A DNA stretch of 64,000 bases. Source: an uncultured Victivallales bacterium (GTDB taxonomy: Bacteria; Verrucomicrobiota; Lentisphaeria; Victivallales; UBA1829). A program made the translations under genes and the position numbers. Positions 1 through 7,753 of this stretch are shown piece after piece. Under the pieces are notes generated by a model. That model was not told the origin of the DNA. It ran no database searches and saw only the letters and a program-made list of their open reading frames with translations. Location: contig CALXRL010000093.1 of assembly GCA_944390735.1 (NCBI GenBank), forward strand, positions 40,589 through 104,588, read 5' to 3'. Numbering within the stretch: the first letter of the stretch is position 1; every line of letters starts with the position of its first letter.

Positions 1-1
1 C

Positions 2-691
2 GCGGGAGCAATCGCATCCATTGCGTTTCAACAGCCGGTGCCCGCGGTCGACGGAAATGTCCTCCGGGTGGCGGCGCGACTGATCGAAAGTCAGGAGGAT
101 CCCGCATCGCCGCGAGTCCGCGCAAACCTGGTCGCCGCTCTGAAGAAAATCTATCCGGAAGAGCGGTGCGGCGATTTCACGCAGAGTCTCATGGAGCTTG
201 GCGCGACCGTCTGTCTGCCGAACGGAAAGCCGAAATGCGGCCAATGTCCGCTGGCGGAACTCTGTCTGGCAAAACGGAACAACCGGACGGACGAACTGCC
301 CGTCAAGCCGCCCAAAAAACCGCGAAGAATCGAAAGGAAAACCGTGCTGCTGATCCTCTGCGGAGAAAAAACAGCCATCTGCCGCAGAAACAGCCGGGGA
401 CTCCTCGCGGGACTCTTTGAGTTTCCCAACCGCGAAGGCGATCTCTCCGTCGACGAGATCCGGCGGGAGCTGACCACAGCGCAGGAAATCCGTCCCTTTC
501 TCCCGGCCCGTCACATTTTTTCCCATGTGGAGTGGGAGATGAAAAGCTATCGGATCCGCGTTCCCGAAGAGCTGCCGCAGTTCCAGTGGATCGGCCGCAG
601 GGAACTTGCGGAAGAAATCACGCTTCCCACGGCCTTCCAGCCCTTCCGGAAAGCGCTTCTTGCCGAAGGACTTCCGGGGACGGAGAAATAA
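2..691 (+). CDS. mutY: A/G-specific adenine glycosylase MutY, 3' part (5' end outside window)
   Basis: Removes adenine mispaired with 8-oxoguanine in base excision repair. The reading frame is open from base 2, so about 229 C-terminal residues are visible and the true start lies upstream. The first residues (IAFQQPVPAVDGNVLRV) are the typical MutY stretch just after the catalytic region, followed by the 4Fe-4S ligands spaced C-X7-C-X2-C-X5-C (around residues 67-83 of the visible part), one residue longer than the commonest C-X6-C form. The last 120 residues form the NUDIX-like domain that recognises 8-oxoG. A GTG at 38 is in frame but is internal, not the start. It is convergent with bioA, with 16 bases between the stops. 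Confidence 0.93.
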   Translation, partial: AGAIASIAFQQPVPAVDGNVLRVAARLIESQEDPASPRVRANLVAALKKIYPEERCGDFTQSLMELGATVCLPNGKPKCGQCPLAELCLAKRNNRTDELPVKPPKKPRRIERKTVLLILCGEKTAICRRNSRGLLAGLFEFPNREGDLSVDEIRRELTTAQEIRPFLPARHIFSHVEWEMKSYRIRVPEELPQFQWIGRRELAEEITLPTAFQPFRKALLAEGLPGTEK

Positions 692-707
692 AAGACTCCG
701 GGTCAGC

Positions 708-1994
708 TCAGCAGGCTTCCGCGATCCGGCGCATCGCTTCGACGATCCTGGAGATCTCGTTTTCCGGCGTGATGAAAGGCGGCATCGTGTAGAGCCAGGA
801 GCCGAACGGACGAAGCCAGACCCCGGTTTCACGCACGATTCTCTGCACCGTATCCGGCGACGGCACCTTCCGCAGCGCCGCCACGCCGACCGCACCCAGC
901 ACGCGGATATCCGCCACGTTCGGCAGTTCCGCGAGCGTCTGAAGTTCCTGCTTCAGCTGCCGTTCGATGTTCCGGACGCAGCCGGCCCAGTCATACTCGC
1001 GGAACAGCTCCAGCGAAGCGCAGCCCGCGGCGCACGCCATCGGACTGGCCATGAAGGTGGGACCATGCAGAAAGACTCCGGGCGTTCCGGCGGAAATCAC
1101 TTCCGCGACCTTTTCCGAGGCGACGACCGCCGCAAGCGTAATCGCCCCTCCCGTCAGTCCTTTTCCGACGCACATGATGTCCGGCACGATCTCCGGATAT
1201 TCCAAAGCGAAGAACCTGCCGAGTCTTCCGAATCCGGTCGCCACTTCGTCGAGGATCAGAAGAATTCCCCGGTCGCTGCACGCCTTCCGCAGACAGCGCA
1301 GATATTCCGGATGATAAAAACGCATGGCATTGGCGCCCTGGAACACCGGCTCCAGAATCACTGCGGCGATTTCATGTCCATAGCGGTCGAGCAGTCCCTC
1401 CATCGGGACGAAATCGGCGGGATCCCATTCCTCTCCGAAGCGGCAGTGCGGCTGGGGCGCGAAATGGTGACGGGTGATGATTCCGCTGAACATGCGGTGC
1501 ATTCCGTCGGGATCGCTGAGAGCCATCGCACCCGCGGTATCCCCGTGATATCCGCCTTTGACGCTGGCCAGACGGCAGCGCTCCGGAAAACCGGACGCCA
1601 TCTGATATTGAATCGCCATCTTCGCCGCGCACTCCACGCTCACGGATCCGGAATCGGCAAAAAAGACCTTGTTCAAACCCGGAGGAGTCCGCTGGGTCAG
1701 CAGTTCGGCAAGACGAATGGCCGGTTCATGAGTAAACCCGGCAAACATCACCTGCGCCAGCTTTTCCGACTGGCGGCGGATCGCCTCCATGATCTTCGGA
1801 TGGTTGTGTCCGTGACAGACGCACCACCAGCTTGAAACCCCGTCGATCAGCTCCGTTCCGTCCGCCAGACGGATGTGCGTTCCGGAGGCCGATTCCGCAA
1901 AATTCACCGGCGGCGGCTGCGTCATGGAAGCGTAAGGATGCCAGAGATGCCGGCGGTCAAAGGTCATCAGGTTCTTTTTTTCAGTCTCATCCAT
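708..1994 (-). CDS. bioA: Adenosylmethionine-8-amino-7-oxononanoate aminotransferase BioA
   Basis: PLP-dependent class III aminotransferase that makes 7,8-diaminopelargonate from KAPA with S-adenosylmethionine as amino donor, the third-last step of biotin synthesis. 428 residues, normal family length. N-terminal HLWHPYASM motif, SSWWCVCHGHNHP, and the cofactor lysine in MCVGKGLTGG are typical of BioA. The start at 1994 is chosen because GGAGGAGAG lies just upstream on the minus strand; an open frame continues to 2159 but has no family similarity. A TTGATT-16-TATATT promoter sits about 90 bases upstream. No other biotin gene is in the window, so the pathway is scattered or completed elsewhere. 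The downstream end abuts mutY. Confidence 0.95.
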   Translation of the reverse strand: MDETEKKNLMTFDRRHLWHPYASMTQPPPVNFAESASGTHIRLADGTELIDGVSSWWCVCHGHNHPKIMEAIRRQSEKLAQVMFAGFTHEPAIRLAELLTQRTPPGLNKVFFADSGSVSVECAAKMAIQYQMASGFPERCRLASVKGGYHGDTAGAMALSDPDGMHRMFSGIITRHHFAPQPHCRFGEEWDPADFVPMEGLLDRYGHEIAAVILEPVFQGANAMRFYHPEYLRCLRKACSDRGILLILDEVATGFGRLGRFFALEYPEIVPDIMCVGKGLTGGAITLAAVVASEKVAEVISAGTPGVFLHGPTFMASPMACAAGCASLELFREYDWAGCVRNIERQLKQELQTLAELPNVADIRVLGAVGVAALRKVPSPDTVQRIVRETGVWLRPFGSWLYTMPPFITPENEISRIVEAMRRIAEAC

Positions 1995-2083
1995 GGGCTC
2001 TCTCCTCCAGTTTCCTTGCTCTTTCATTCCCGGGGTCTGCTTCCCGGCGGTGCGCCGTGTATCCTTCCGGCTTTTTCCCTGAT

Positions 2084-2111
2084 AATATACGCGAAGGAGA
2101 GACAAAATCAA
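2084..2111 (-). promoter_or_regulatory. Probable sigma-70 promoter of bioA
   Basis: Minus-strand TTGATT (2111-2106), 16-base spacer, TATATT (2089-2084). A transcript would start near 2077 and give a leader of about 80 bases before the bioA ATG. It is divergent from the promoter of the DUF134/NifX gene. Confidence 0.5.
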
Positions 2112-2187
2112 TCCCGGTTTTCCCGTTTCCCGTCCGACGAACTTCCGTTTGCGTTTCATCGAATTGAAAAAAGTTTCCTCTTTCCGA

Positions 2188-2217
2188 TTGCATTTGCAGG
2201 ATCCGCTGTTATATTAT
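2188..2217 (+). promoter_or_regulatory. Probable sigma-70 promoter of the DUF134-NifX gene
   Basis: TTGCAT (2188-2193), 16 bases, TATATT (2210-2215), or TATTAT at 2212-2217 with an 18-base spacer. A run of 14 adenines follows in the leader (2230-2243) before the ATG at 2278. Confidence 0.45.
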
Positions 2218-2277
2218 GTGCATAGGCACAAAAAAAAAAAAAACAGCAAAGAAACGATCAGGATGGGATTCCGGATC

Positions 2278-3030
2278 ATGGCGAGAAGCAAAAAATGCAG
2301 AAGAATCTGTCTGGACGTGGCATGCAGCACCTTTCAGGCGCTCGGCAGGGAGGAGAAGACGCTTCTCGAACTGGACGAACTGGAAGCGATGCGTCTGGCG
2401 GACTACGAGAATATGGAACAGGAGAAGGCCGCGGACAAAATGAACGTTTCCCGCGGAACCTTCCAGCGGATTCTCTACTCCGCGCGCCGGAAAGTCGCCG
2501 ACGCCCTTCTCAACGGACGCTCCATCCACATCGAATCCCGGGAACGGGAACGGACCTGCTGCACAACGGGACCGGTTTGCAGTCGCTGCTACTTTCCCAG
2601 GCGCGCCGCCGGAACCGAAACTCATATCAGAAAGGAAAATTGTATGAAAATCGCAGTCACCTGTGAAAACGACCAGGTCTATCAGCACTTCGGTCACACG
2701 CCGGAATTCGCGGTCTTTGAAATTGTCGACGGGAAAATCAACGGAATGCAGAAAGTTCCCACCGGCGATTCCGGACATGGCGCGCTGGCGGGCTTCCTGG
2801 CGGATCGCAATGTGGAACTTCTGCTCTGCGGCGGAATCGGCGGAGGCGCGCTGCAGGCGCTCGCAGAGGCGGGAATCGAGGTCATCGGCGGGGTAAGCGG
2901 CGATGTGGTCAACGCGGTCGGCGACTACCTGAAGGGCGTCCTGAAGCCCGATCCGAACTTCCGATGCAGCCATCACCATCACGAGGGAGGAGAAGAAGGA
3001 CACAGCTGCCACTGCCATTCCCGCGAATAA
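2278..3030 (+). CDS. DUF134 DNA-binding domain fused to NifB/NifX-type cluster-binding domain
   Basis: 250 residues. Residues 1-85 match the DUF134 family (MARSKKCRRICLDV start, then a helix-turn-helix with EAMRLADYENMEQEKAADKMNVSRGTFQRILYSAR in two halves). After a Cys-containing linker (CC and CSRC), residues 123-225 are a NifX/NafY-like fold beginning MKIAVTCEND and containing HFGH and CGGIGGGA, a family that binds iron-molybdenum-type clusters. The final 20 residues are a His/Cys-rich tail (HHHH, HSCHCH), likely metal binding. No nif genes are nearby, so a role in metal sensing or cluster handling is inference. The start at 2278 is preferred from the family N-terminus and an upstream AGGATGGG. 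An internal ATG at 2644 with its own AGAAAGGA could also produce the NifX domain alone (128 residues). Confidence 0.85.
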   Translation: MARSKKCRRICLDVACSTFQALGREEKTLLELDELEAMRLADYENMEQEKAADKMNVSRGTFQRILYSARRKVADALLNGRSIHIESRERERTCCTTGPVCSRCYFPRRAAGTETHIRKENCMKIAVTCENDQVYQHFGHTPEFAVFEIVDGKINGMQKVPTGDSGHGALAGFLADRNVELLLCGGIGGGALQALAEAGIEVIGGVSGDVVNAVGDYLKGVLKPDPNFRCSHHHHEGGEEGHSCHCHSRE

Positions 3031-3071
3031 AAAACCGTTTTCATTCCGGGGAGAGAGGCAGAGAGATTTGA

Positions 3072-3122
3072 GCGGGAGCCGTCAGGGAGAGAGCATTGAA
3101 GAAAATGACGGCTCCCGCCGTC
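3072..3122. terminator. Bidirectional terminator between convergent genes
   Basis: A 13-base perfect inverted repeat (GCGGGAGCCGTCA at 3072-3084, TGACGGCTCCCGC at 3106-3118) overlaps a tighter hairpin GACGGC-TCCC-GCCGTC at 3107-3122. On the minus strand the tight hairpin is followed by ATTTTC, fitting termination of the ROK gene; on the plus strand it is followed by TTATT after the NifX-type gene. Confidence 0.65.
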
Positions 3123-3145
3123 TTATTCCAAGGCTCCGGCGATCG
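3121..3145 (-). repeat. Partial duplicate of the ROK gene tail
   Basis: Bases 3121-3145 repeat 3189-3213 with about two mismatches (both contain TCTTATTCCAAG and CTCCGGC). On the minus strand both encode a short AGxLE-stop ending (TIAGALE versus AIAGGLE). This is consistent with a second ROK gene having been lost by recombination, leaving only its last codons. Confidence 0.4.
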
Positions 3146-3190
3146 TCCGTTTCCCGCGTGACGAGTTCCCTGCCGGGAATCCCCGCACTC

Positions 3191-4168
3191 TTATTCCAAG
3201 CCTCCGGCAATCGCCAGACAGGCGATGTCCCCGATTCGCTCCCCGAGTCCGGCGGGAACGATCCGGCAGACGGAGCGCGTCAAAGGCAAAGCCTCCTCCC
3301 GGATCACCCGTTCCATCTCCTCCCGGAAAAGGCGTTCCGAGCGGGCGAAAACGCTGCCGATCACGATACATTCCGGATTCAGAAGATCCATCAGGATCGC
3401 CACGCCCTTTCCAAGATGACGGGCGGATTCCCGATAGATCTCCAGAGCCAGCGCATCCCCCCTCTCCGCGGCCTCGGCCACGAGCTTTGCATCCACCTGT
3501 TCCGGTTCCGGCGCCCAGGAGACGCTTCTTCCACACTGTGAAAGTTCCAGCAGACGCATCCGGGCCAGACGGGCAATGCCGCCTCCGCTGCAGAATCCCT
3601 CCATCGACCCGGCCTTGCCGTATCCGACCGGTCCGTAGGGTTCCAGACGGATATGACCGCACTCGCCGGCGTTGTCATTGGTGCCGGAATAGAGGCGTCC
3701 GTCCAGAATCAGTCCGGCGCCCATGCCGGTGCCGAATGTCAGGAAGATCATGTTTCGCGTCCCGCGTCCCGCGCCGTATTTCCACTCCGCGACGGCGCAG
3801 GCGTTGGCGTCGTTCTGAAGAAAGACGGGGACGGGAAAACGCCTTTTCAGCAGGTCCGCGACAGGCACATCGTCCCAGCCGGGCAGGTTCGGAGGAGAAA
3901 GGATCCGTCCGGACCGGCTGTCCAGCGGACTGCCGCAGCTGATGCCGATCCCGATCGGAGACTCCGGAGAAAAATGCCGTTCCCGAAGCAGAAGTTCCGC
4001 CTCGCGGCAAAAGCGGTCGATGCAGGCGGCGGGGCCTCCTGTTTCCGCGGTAGGAAAACGTGTCTTGCCGAGGATGTCGATGTCGCCGGAGGGGGTTTCT
4101 CTTCCCAGCACGGCGGCGCATTTGGTTCCTCCGATGTCAAATCCAAGCAGAAGACGATCCGATTTCAT
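3191..4168 (-). CDS. ROK-family sugar kinase or glucokinase-like protein
   Basis: 325 residues. ROK proteins phosphorylate glucose, N-acetylmannosamine, fructose and related sugars, or act as regulators when a DNA-binding domain is present; none is present here. Visible motifs are the phosphate loop LLLGFDIGGTKCAAVLG (residues 6-22), the catalytic Asp in VFLQNDANACAVAEW, FGTGMGAGLI, and GECGH, whose His is a zinc ligand. The usual CxCGxxGCxE zinc motif is replaced by VGYGKAGSMEG, so all three zinc cysteines are missing; activity and substrate are therefore uncertain. Start at 4168 is chosen from AGGAAAG upstream and the family N-terminus. The end of this gene is partly duplicated just downstream (3121-3145). 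Substrate cannot be inferred from neighbours. Confidence 0.85.
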   Translation of the reverse strand: MKSDRLLLGFDIGGTKCAAVLGRETPSGDIDILGKTRFPTAETGGPAACIDRFCREAELLLRERHFSPESPIGIGISCGSPLDSRSGRILSPPNLPGWDDVPVADLLKRRFPVPVFLQNDANACAVAEWKYGAGRGTRNMIFLTFGTGMGAGLILDGRLYSGTNDNAGECGHIRLEPYGPVGYGKAGSMEGFCSGGGIARLARMRLLELSQCGRSVSWAPEPEQVDAKLVAEAAERGDALALEIYRESARHLGKGVAILMDLLNPECIVIGSVFARSERLFREEMERVIREEALPLTRSVCRIVPAGLGERIGDIACLAIAGGLE

Positions 4169-4530
4169 GGTCAGAAACTTTCCTGTTTTTATTTTTCTGT
4201 CAGTCCGGTCCGGTTGTTCAGGAGATCCGGCGGGTAATGTAGTTCCGGATGGCCGGGAATGCAATCGGCGTACCGAAAGATTCCGGTGGGATGGAGACGG
4301 GGGACGGAAGGTTGCGGAAATTCCATCGAAACAAGGAAAGGCGGAACCCCTCATGGGAGAGACTCCGGAGCTCCCCCGATTTCCCGGAAAAGGGGCGATC
4401 CGATTTTTTTCCGAAAAAGAGGCTCCGGAATTTCACTTTTCCCTTGTAATTACCCGGCAAGGGGATATAGTATTTTACAACAATTTTTTTCAGCAAACAA
4501 CGGCAACTATCTATCTTTGTTGAGGTCATA
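4169..4530. other. Intergenic region between ROK gene and dat
   Basis: Divergent spacer of 362 bases. The half nearest dat is AT-rich and holds the dat promoter (4444-4471). The half nearest the ROK gene is GC-rich with no clear promoter. No protein-like frame, tRNA or repeat was recognised. Confidence 0.5.
4444..4471 (+). promoter_or_regulatory. Probable sigma-70 promoter of dat-ddc
   Basis: TTGTAA (4444-4449), 16 bases, TATAGT (4466-4471). Transcription would start near 4478, giving a leader of about 50 bases before the GAGG and ATG at 4531. Confidence 0.5.
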
Positions 4531-5907
4531 ATGGCAGAGAAATGTGGGCTGGAGCTTACGGGCGGAGAAAAGAACTCCGACTATATGTCCCGCTTGGAAC
4601 ACAGGGAATCCAACGCGAGAACATATTCAAGAAAATTCCCGTTTTCCCTGAAACGGGCAAAAGGGTGCCGAATTGAGGACGTGGAAGGCAACCGGTATCT
4701 GGACTTCCTTTGCGGAGCCGGTTCGCTCGCCCTGGGACACAACGATCCCGAAGTCAATGCGGCAATGATCGACATGCTGACATCCGAAGCGCCGCTGCAT
4801 ACGCTGGACCTGATGACGCCGGTCAAGGACCGCTTCATTCAGAGGCTGCTGAATCTGCTGCCGGGAGAACTGCGCGATCATTCCAGGATCCAGTTCTGCA
4901 GTCCCTCGGGAACGGATGCGGTGGATGCGGCGATCAAGCTGTGCAAAACCGCAACGGGGCGCTCCTCCATCGTTGCCTTTACGGGGGCCTATCACGGAAT
5001 GGGTCACGGGGCGCTCTCCCTGACGGGCAATCTGAATGCGAAATCCAAAGTCAACGGGCTGATGCCCGATGCGCATTTCTTTCCGTATCCCTACTCCTAC
5101 CGCTGTCCGTTCGGACTCGGAGGCGAGGCGGGAACCGATGCCGCATGCGCCTATTTCGAACGGGTCCTGAAGGATCCGGAAAGCGGAATCACAAAACCGG
5201 CGGCGGTCATTATTGAACCGATTCAGGGAGAAGGCGGAGTCATTCCCGCGCCGGTCAAGTTCCTTCAGACGGTCCGGCGGGTCACGCGCGAACTGGAGAT
5301 CCCGATGATCGTCGACGAAATCCAGTGCGGATGCGGTCGTTCCGGGCGCTTCTTCGCCTTCGAATACGCCGACATTGTGCCGGATGTGGTGCTGATCTCC
5401 AAAGCCATCGGCGGTTCCCAGCCGCTTTCCGTGGTGGTGTATCATGAGAAACTTGATGTCTGGAAGCCGGGCGCCCATGCGGGAACCTTCCGCGGCAACC
5501 AGCTCGCCATGAGGGCGGGAATGGTGGTCATGGAACGGGTTGCAAAACCCGAATTCCTGAAAGAGGTCGCGGAAAAGGGAGAACTCATTGTCAGCCGTCT
5601 GAAGGCGCTGAAGGAAAAGGTTTCGATTATCGGGGACATCCGTGGAAAAGGACTGATGATCGGGTGCGAATTCGTGAATCCGAAAGCGACTCCCGATTCT
5701 CTGGGTGCGCTTCCGCCGGATGGCGACCTCGCAGCGCTGATCCAGCACAAGTGCTTCCTGAACAAGCTGGTGATCGAACGCGGAGGACGCAACGGCGCGG
5801 TGCTGCGCTGTCTGGTGGCCCTGAACGTGACACGGGAAGAAATCGAAGAGATGCTCTCGATTCTGGAGCGCGTGGTTCTTGAGGTCAATGCCGATGCCGT
5901 CCGCTGA
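4531..5907 (+). CDS. dat: Diaminobutyrate--2-oxoglutarate transaminase
   Basis: Class III PLP aminotransferase that converts L-aspartate 4-semialdehyde plus glutamate into L-2,4-diaminobutyrate. 458 residues, normal for the family. Typical motifs: MSRLEHRESNARTYSR near residue 19, DVEGNRYLDFLCGAGSLALGHNDP, CSPSGTDAVDAA, EPIQGEGGVIPA, VDEIQCGCGRSG and the cofactor lysine in LISKAIGGSQPLSVV. Ectoine-type EctB is a close relative, but no ectA or ectC follows; instead the next gene is a diaminobutyrate decarboxylase overlapping by 14 bases, which fixes the role as 1,3-diaminopropane synthesis. GAGG lies 6 bases before the ATG. Confidence 0.93.
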   Translation: MAEKCGLELTGGEKNSDYMSRLEHRESNARTYSRKFPFSLKRAKGCRIEDVEGNRYLDFLCGAGSLALGHNDPEVNAAMIDMLTSEAPLHTLDLMTPVKDRFIQRLLNLLPGELRDHSRIQFCSPSGTDAVDAAIKLCKTATGRSSIVAFTGAYHGMGHGALSLTGNLNAKSKVNGLMPDAHFFPYPYSYRCPFGLGGEAGTDAACAYFERVLKDPESGITKPAAVIIEPIQGEGGVIPAPVKFLQTVRRVTRELEIPMIVDEIQCGCGRSGRFFAFEYADIVPDVVLISKAIGGSQPLSVVVYHEKLDVWKPGAHAGTFRGNQLAMRAGMVVMERVAKPEFLKEVAEKGELIVSRLKALKEKVSIIGDIRGKGLMIGCEFVNPKATPDSLGALPPDGDLAALIQHKCFLNKLVIERGGRNGAVLRCLVALNVTREEIEEMLSILERVVLEVNADAVR

Positions 5908-7342
5908 ACTGCTTCTGACCGACCGGAAGGCCGATCAGGAGGAATTCCGCCGGCAGATTCTTGCCGGGGTCGACGCGGTTCTGAAAGCGATGAACACGTC
6001 CAAAGCCTACGCGGGAATGCTGCCGCGCGATCTGGAGCGGTTCCTTCATGAGGAGGTGCTGCTTCCGGAACACGGACTGGGATTCGACGAAGTTCTCCGG
6101 CGCACGGAGGAGAAGATCCTGCCGAACATGCTTCATCCCTCCTCGCAGACCTATATGGCGCATCTGCACAGTCCGGTTCTGCTGGAAAGCATTGTGGCGG
6201 AATTGATTATTGCGGTATTCAACCAGTCGATGGATTCCTGGGACCAGTCTCCGGCGGCGACGGAGATTGAGGTGGATACGATCCGTCATCTCTGCCGTCT
6301 GTACGGATTCGGCGAGGAGGCGGATGGAGTCTTCACTTCCGGCGGATCGCAATCGAACCTGACGGCTCTTCTCTTGGCGCGCGACCGCTTCTGCCGGGAA
6401 AAACTGACCTGGGATGTGCAGAAACACGGTCTGCCGGAACAATATCGGAAACTGCGGCTTTACACGTCGGAAATCTCGCATTTCTCTATGGAGAAAAGCG
6501 CGCATCTTCTGGGACTTGGCTATGAGGCCGTGGTAAAAGTTCCGGTCGATGCGGCTCAGAAAATGGATGTCGGGGAACTGACTCGTCTTGTGGAGGAGGA
6601 TGTTCGTCGCGGCAATCTTCCCTTCTGCGTCGTGGCGACGGAAGGAACAACGGATTACGGAAGCATTGATCCGGTTCCGGCCATTCGCAAGGTCTGTGAC
6701 CGCTTCGGGATGCTTCTGCATGCGGATGCGGCCTATGGAAGCGGAGTCATTCTTTCCGGAAAGTATGCCGGCAGAGTGGCGGGGCTTTCGCTCTGTGACT
6801 CGCTGACGGTTGATTTCCATAAAATGTTCCTTCTTCCGATCAGCTGCAGTGCGATTCTTCTGAAGAATGGAAAGGACTTCCGCCCGCTCGAATATCATGC
6901 CGATTATCTGAACCGCGAGGAGGATGAGGAGGATGGATATACCAATCTGGTTGGCAAATCCATTCAGACGACCCGGAGGTTCGATGCGCTGAAGGTCTGG
7001 ATCTCCTTCCAGGTTCGCGGAAAAGACGGATGGGACAAGCTCATTTCCAGCGGGATTGAAAATGCGGCCTATCTCCATGAACGACTCGTTGCTTCTCCGG
7101 ATTTTGAAACGACGACTCTTCCGGAAATTACATCGGTGGTTTTCCGCGTCCGGGATACCGATGAAGTGAACAGAAAGATCCGGCGGGCGTTGATTCATCA
7201 ATGCGGAATCGTCATCGGCCAGACCGTCTTTCAGGGACATGTCTGTCTGAAATGCACCCTTCTGAATCCGGAACTCACACATGAAACTCTGGACAAGCTC
7301 CTTGCTCAGATTCTCATTCTGCGGGATCAGGTGAAACAGTAA
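5894..7342 (+). CDS. ddc: L-2,4-diaminobutyrate decarboxylase
   Basis: Group II PLP decarboxylase producing 1,3-diaminopropane from L-2,4-diaminobutyrate. 482 residues. Motifs: PSSQTYMAHLHSP, FTSGGSQSNLTALL (PLP phosphate region), HADAAYGSG, and the PLP lysine in TVDFHKMFLLPISC. It overlaps dat by 14 bases, consistent with coupled translation. The ATG at 5894 is preferred because GAGG (5881-5884) lies nine bases upstream; an ATG at 5888 and a TTG at 5879 are alternatives with poorer spacing. In Vibrio and Acinetobacter the same two activities feed norspermidine or diaminopropane synthesis; carboxynorspermidine genes are not in this window. Confidence 0.93.
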   Translation: MPSAELLLTDRKADQEEFRRQILAGVDAVLKAMNTSKAYAGMLPRDLERFLHEEVLLPEHGLGFDEVLRRTEEKILPNMLHPSSQTYMAHLHSPVLLESIVAELIIAVFNQSMDSWDQSPAATEIEVDTIRHLCRLYGFGEEADGVFTSGGSQSNLTALLLARDRFCREKLTWDVQKHGLPEQYRKLRLYTSEISHFSMEKSAHLLGLGYEAVVKVPVDAAQKMDVGELTRLVEEDVRRGNLPFCVVATEGTTDYGSIDPVPAIRKVCDRFGMLLHADAAYGSGVILSGKYAGRVAGLSLCDSLTVDFHKMFLLPISCSAILLKNGKDFRPLEYHADYLNREEDEEDGYTNLVGKSIQTTRRFDALKVWISFQVRGKDGWDKLISSGIENAAYLHERLVASPDFETTTLPEITSVVFRVRDTDEVNRKIRRALIHQCGIVIGQTVFQGHVCLKCTLLNPELTHETLDKLLAQILILRDQVKQ

Positions 7343-7346
7343 ATTC

Positions 7347-7753
7347 CGTGTTGGCAATCATCCGGATTGGGGAGAAGGCTTTCTTTTACGGAAAAATGCA
7401 ACGCATTTTTCTCGGGTCAAGGGCAGAGTGCCCTTGTCGCGGTCCAGCGGCGAGACGCTGGCCGTGCAGCGCACGGAACTTCTTCTTTCTATAAAAAATG
7501 CGAGGGACGAAAACCGCTTTGAAAAGCGGTTCTTCTCCCCTCGCGCTCCTCTCTTTCCCTAAACTTTTGACGCCTTTGCAACAATGCGCAAAGGCTCCCA
7601 CTTCGTGTTGGCGATCATCCGGATTGGGGAGAAGGCTTTCTTTTACGGAAAAATGCGAGGAACGAAAACCGCTTTGAAAAGCGGTTCTTCTCCCCTCGCG
7701 CTCCCCTCTTTCCCTAAACTTTCGACGCCTTTGCAACAATACGCAAAGGCTCT
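7347..7753. repeat. Palindromic intergenic repeat, duplicated, with a hairpin-rich insert
   Basis: Two copies of one element lie between ddc and the hydrolase. Unit A is at 7347-7399 and again at 7604-7656; unit B is at 7494-7596 and again at 7651-7753, each pair over 90 percent identical by eye. Unit B contains AACCGCTT-TGAA-AAGCGGTT and a GCCTTTG/CAAAGGC inverted repeat. Copy 1 is split by about 94 extra bases (7400-7493) flanked by the 8-mer AAAAATGC at both ends. The insert carries three tandem hairpins: GGGCA-GAG-TGCCC (7421-7433), CCAGCG-N6-CGCTGG (7444-7461) and CCGTGC-AGC-GCACGG (7462-7476). It has the look of a REP- or MITE-like element. The apparent frames here are not protein-like. 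Confidence 0.75.

Noticed and set aside
4531..5907. Ectoine pathway EctB
   Set aside because: No ectA or ectC adjacent, while a diaminobutyrate decarboxylase overlaps the gene.
7347..7753. CRISPR-like array
   Set aside because: Only two long units of unequal length with internal palindromes; no short regular repeats or unique spacers and no cas genes.
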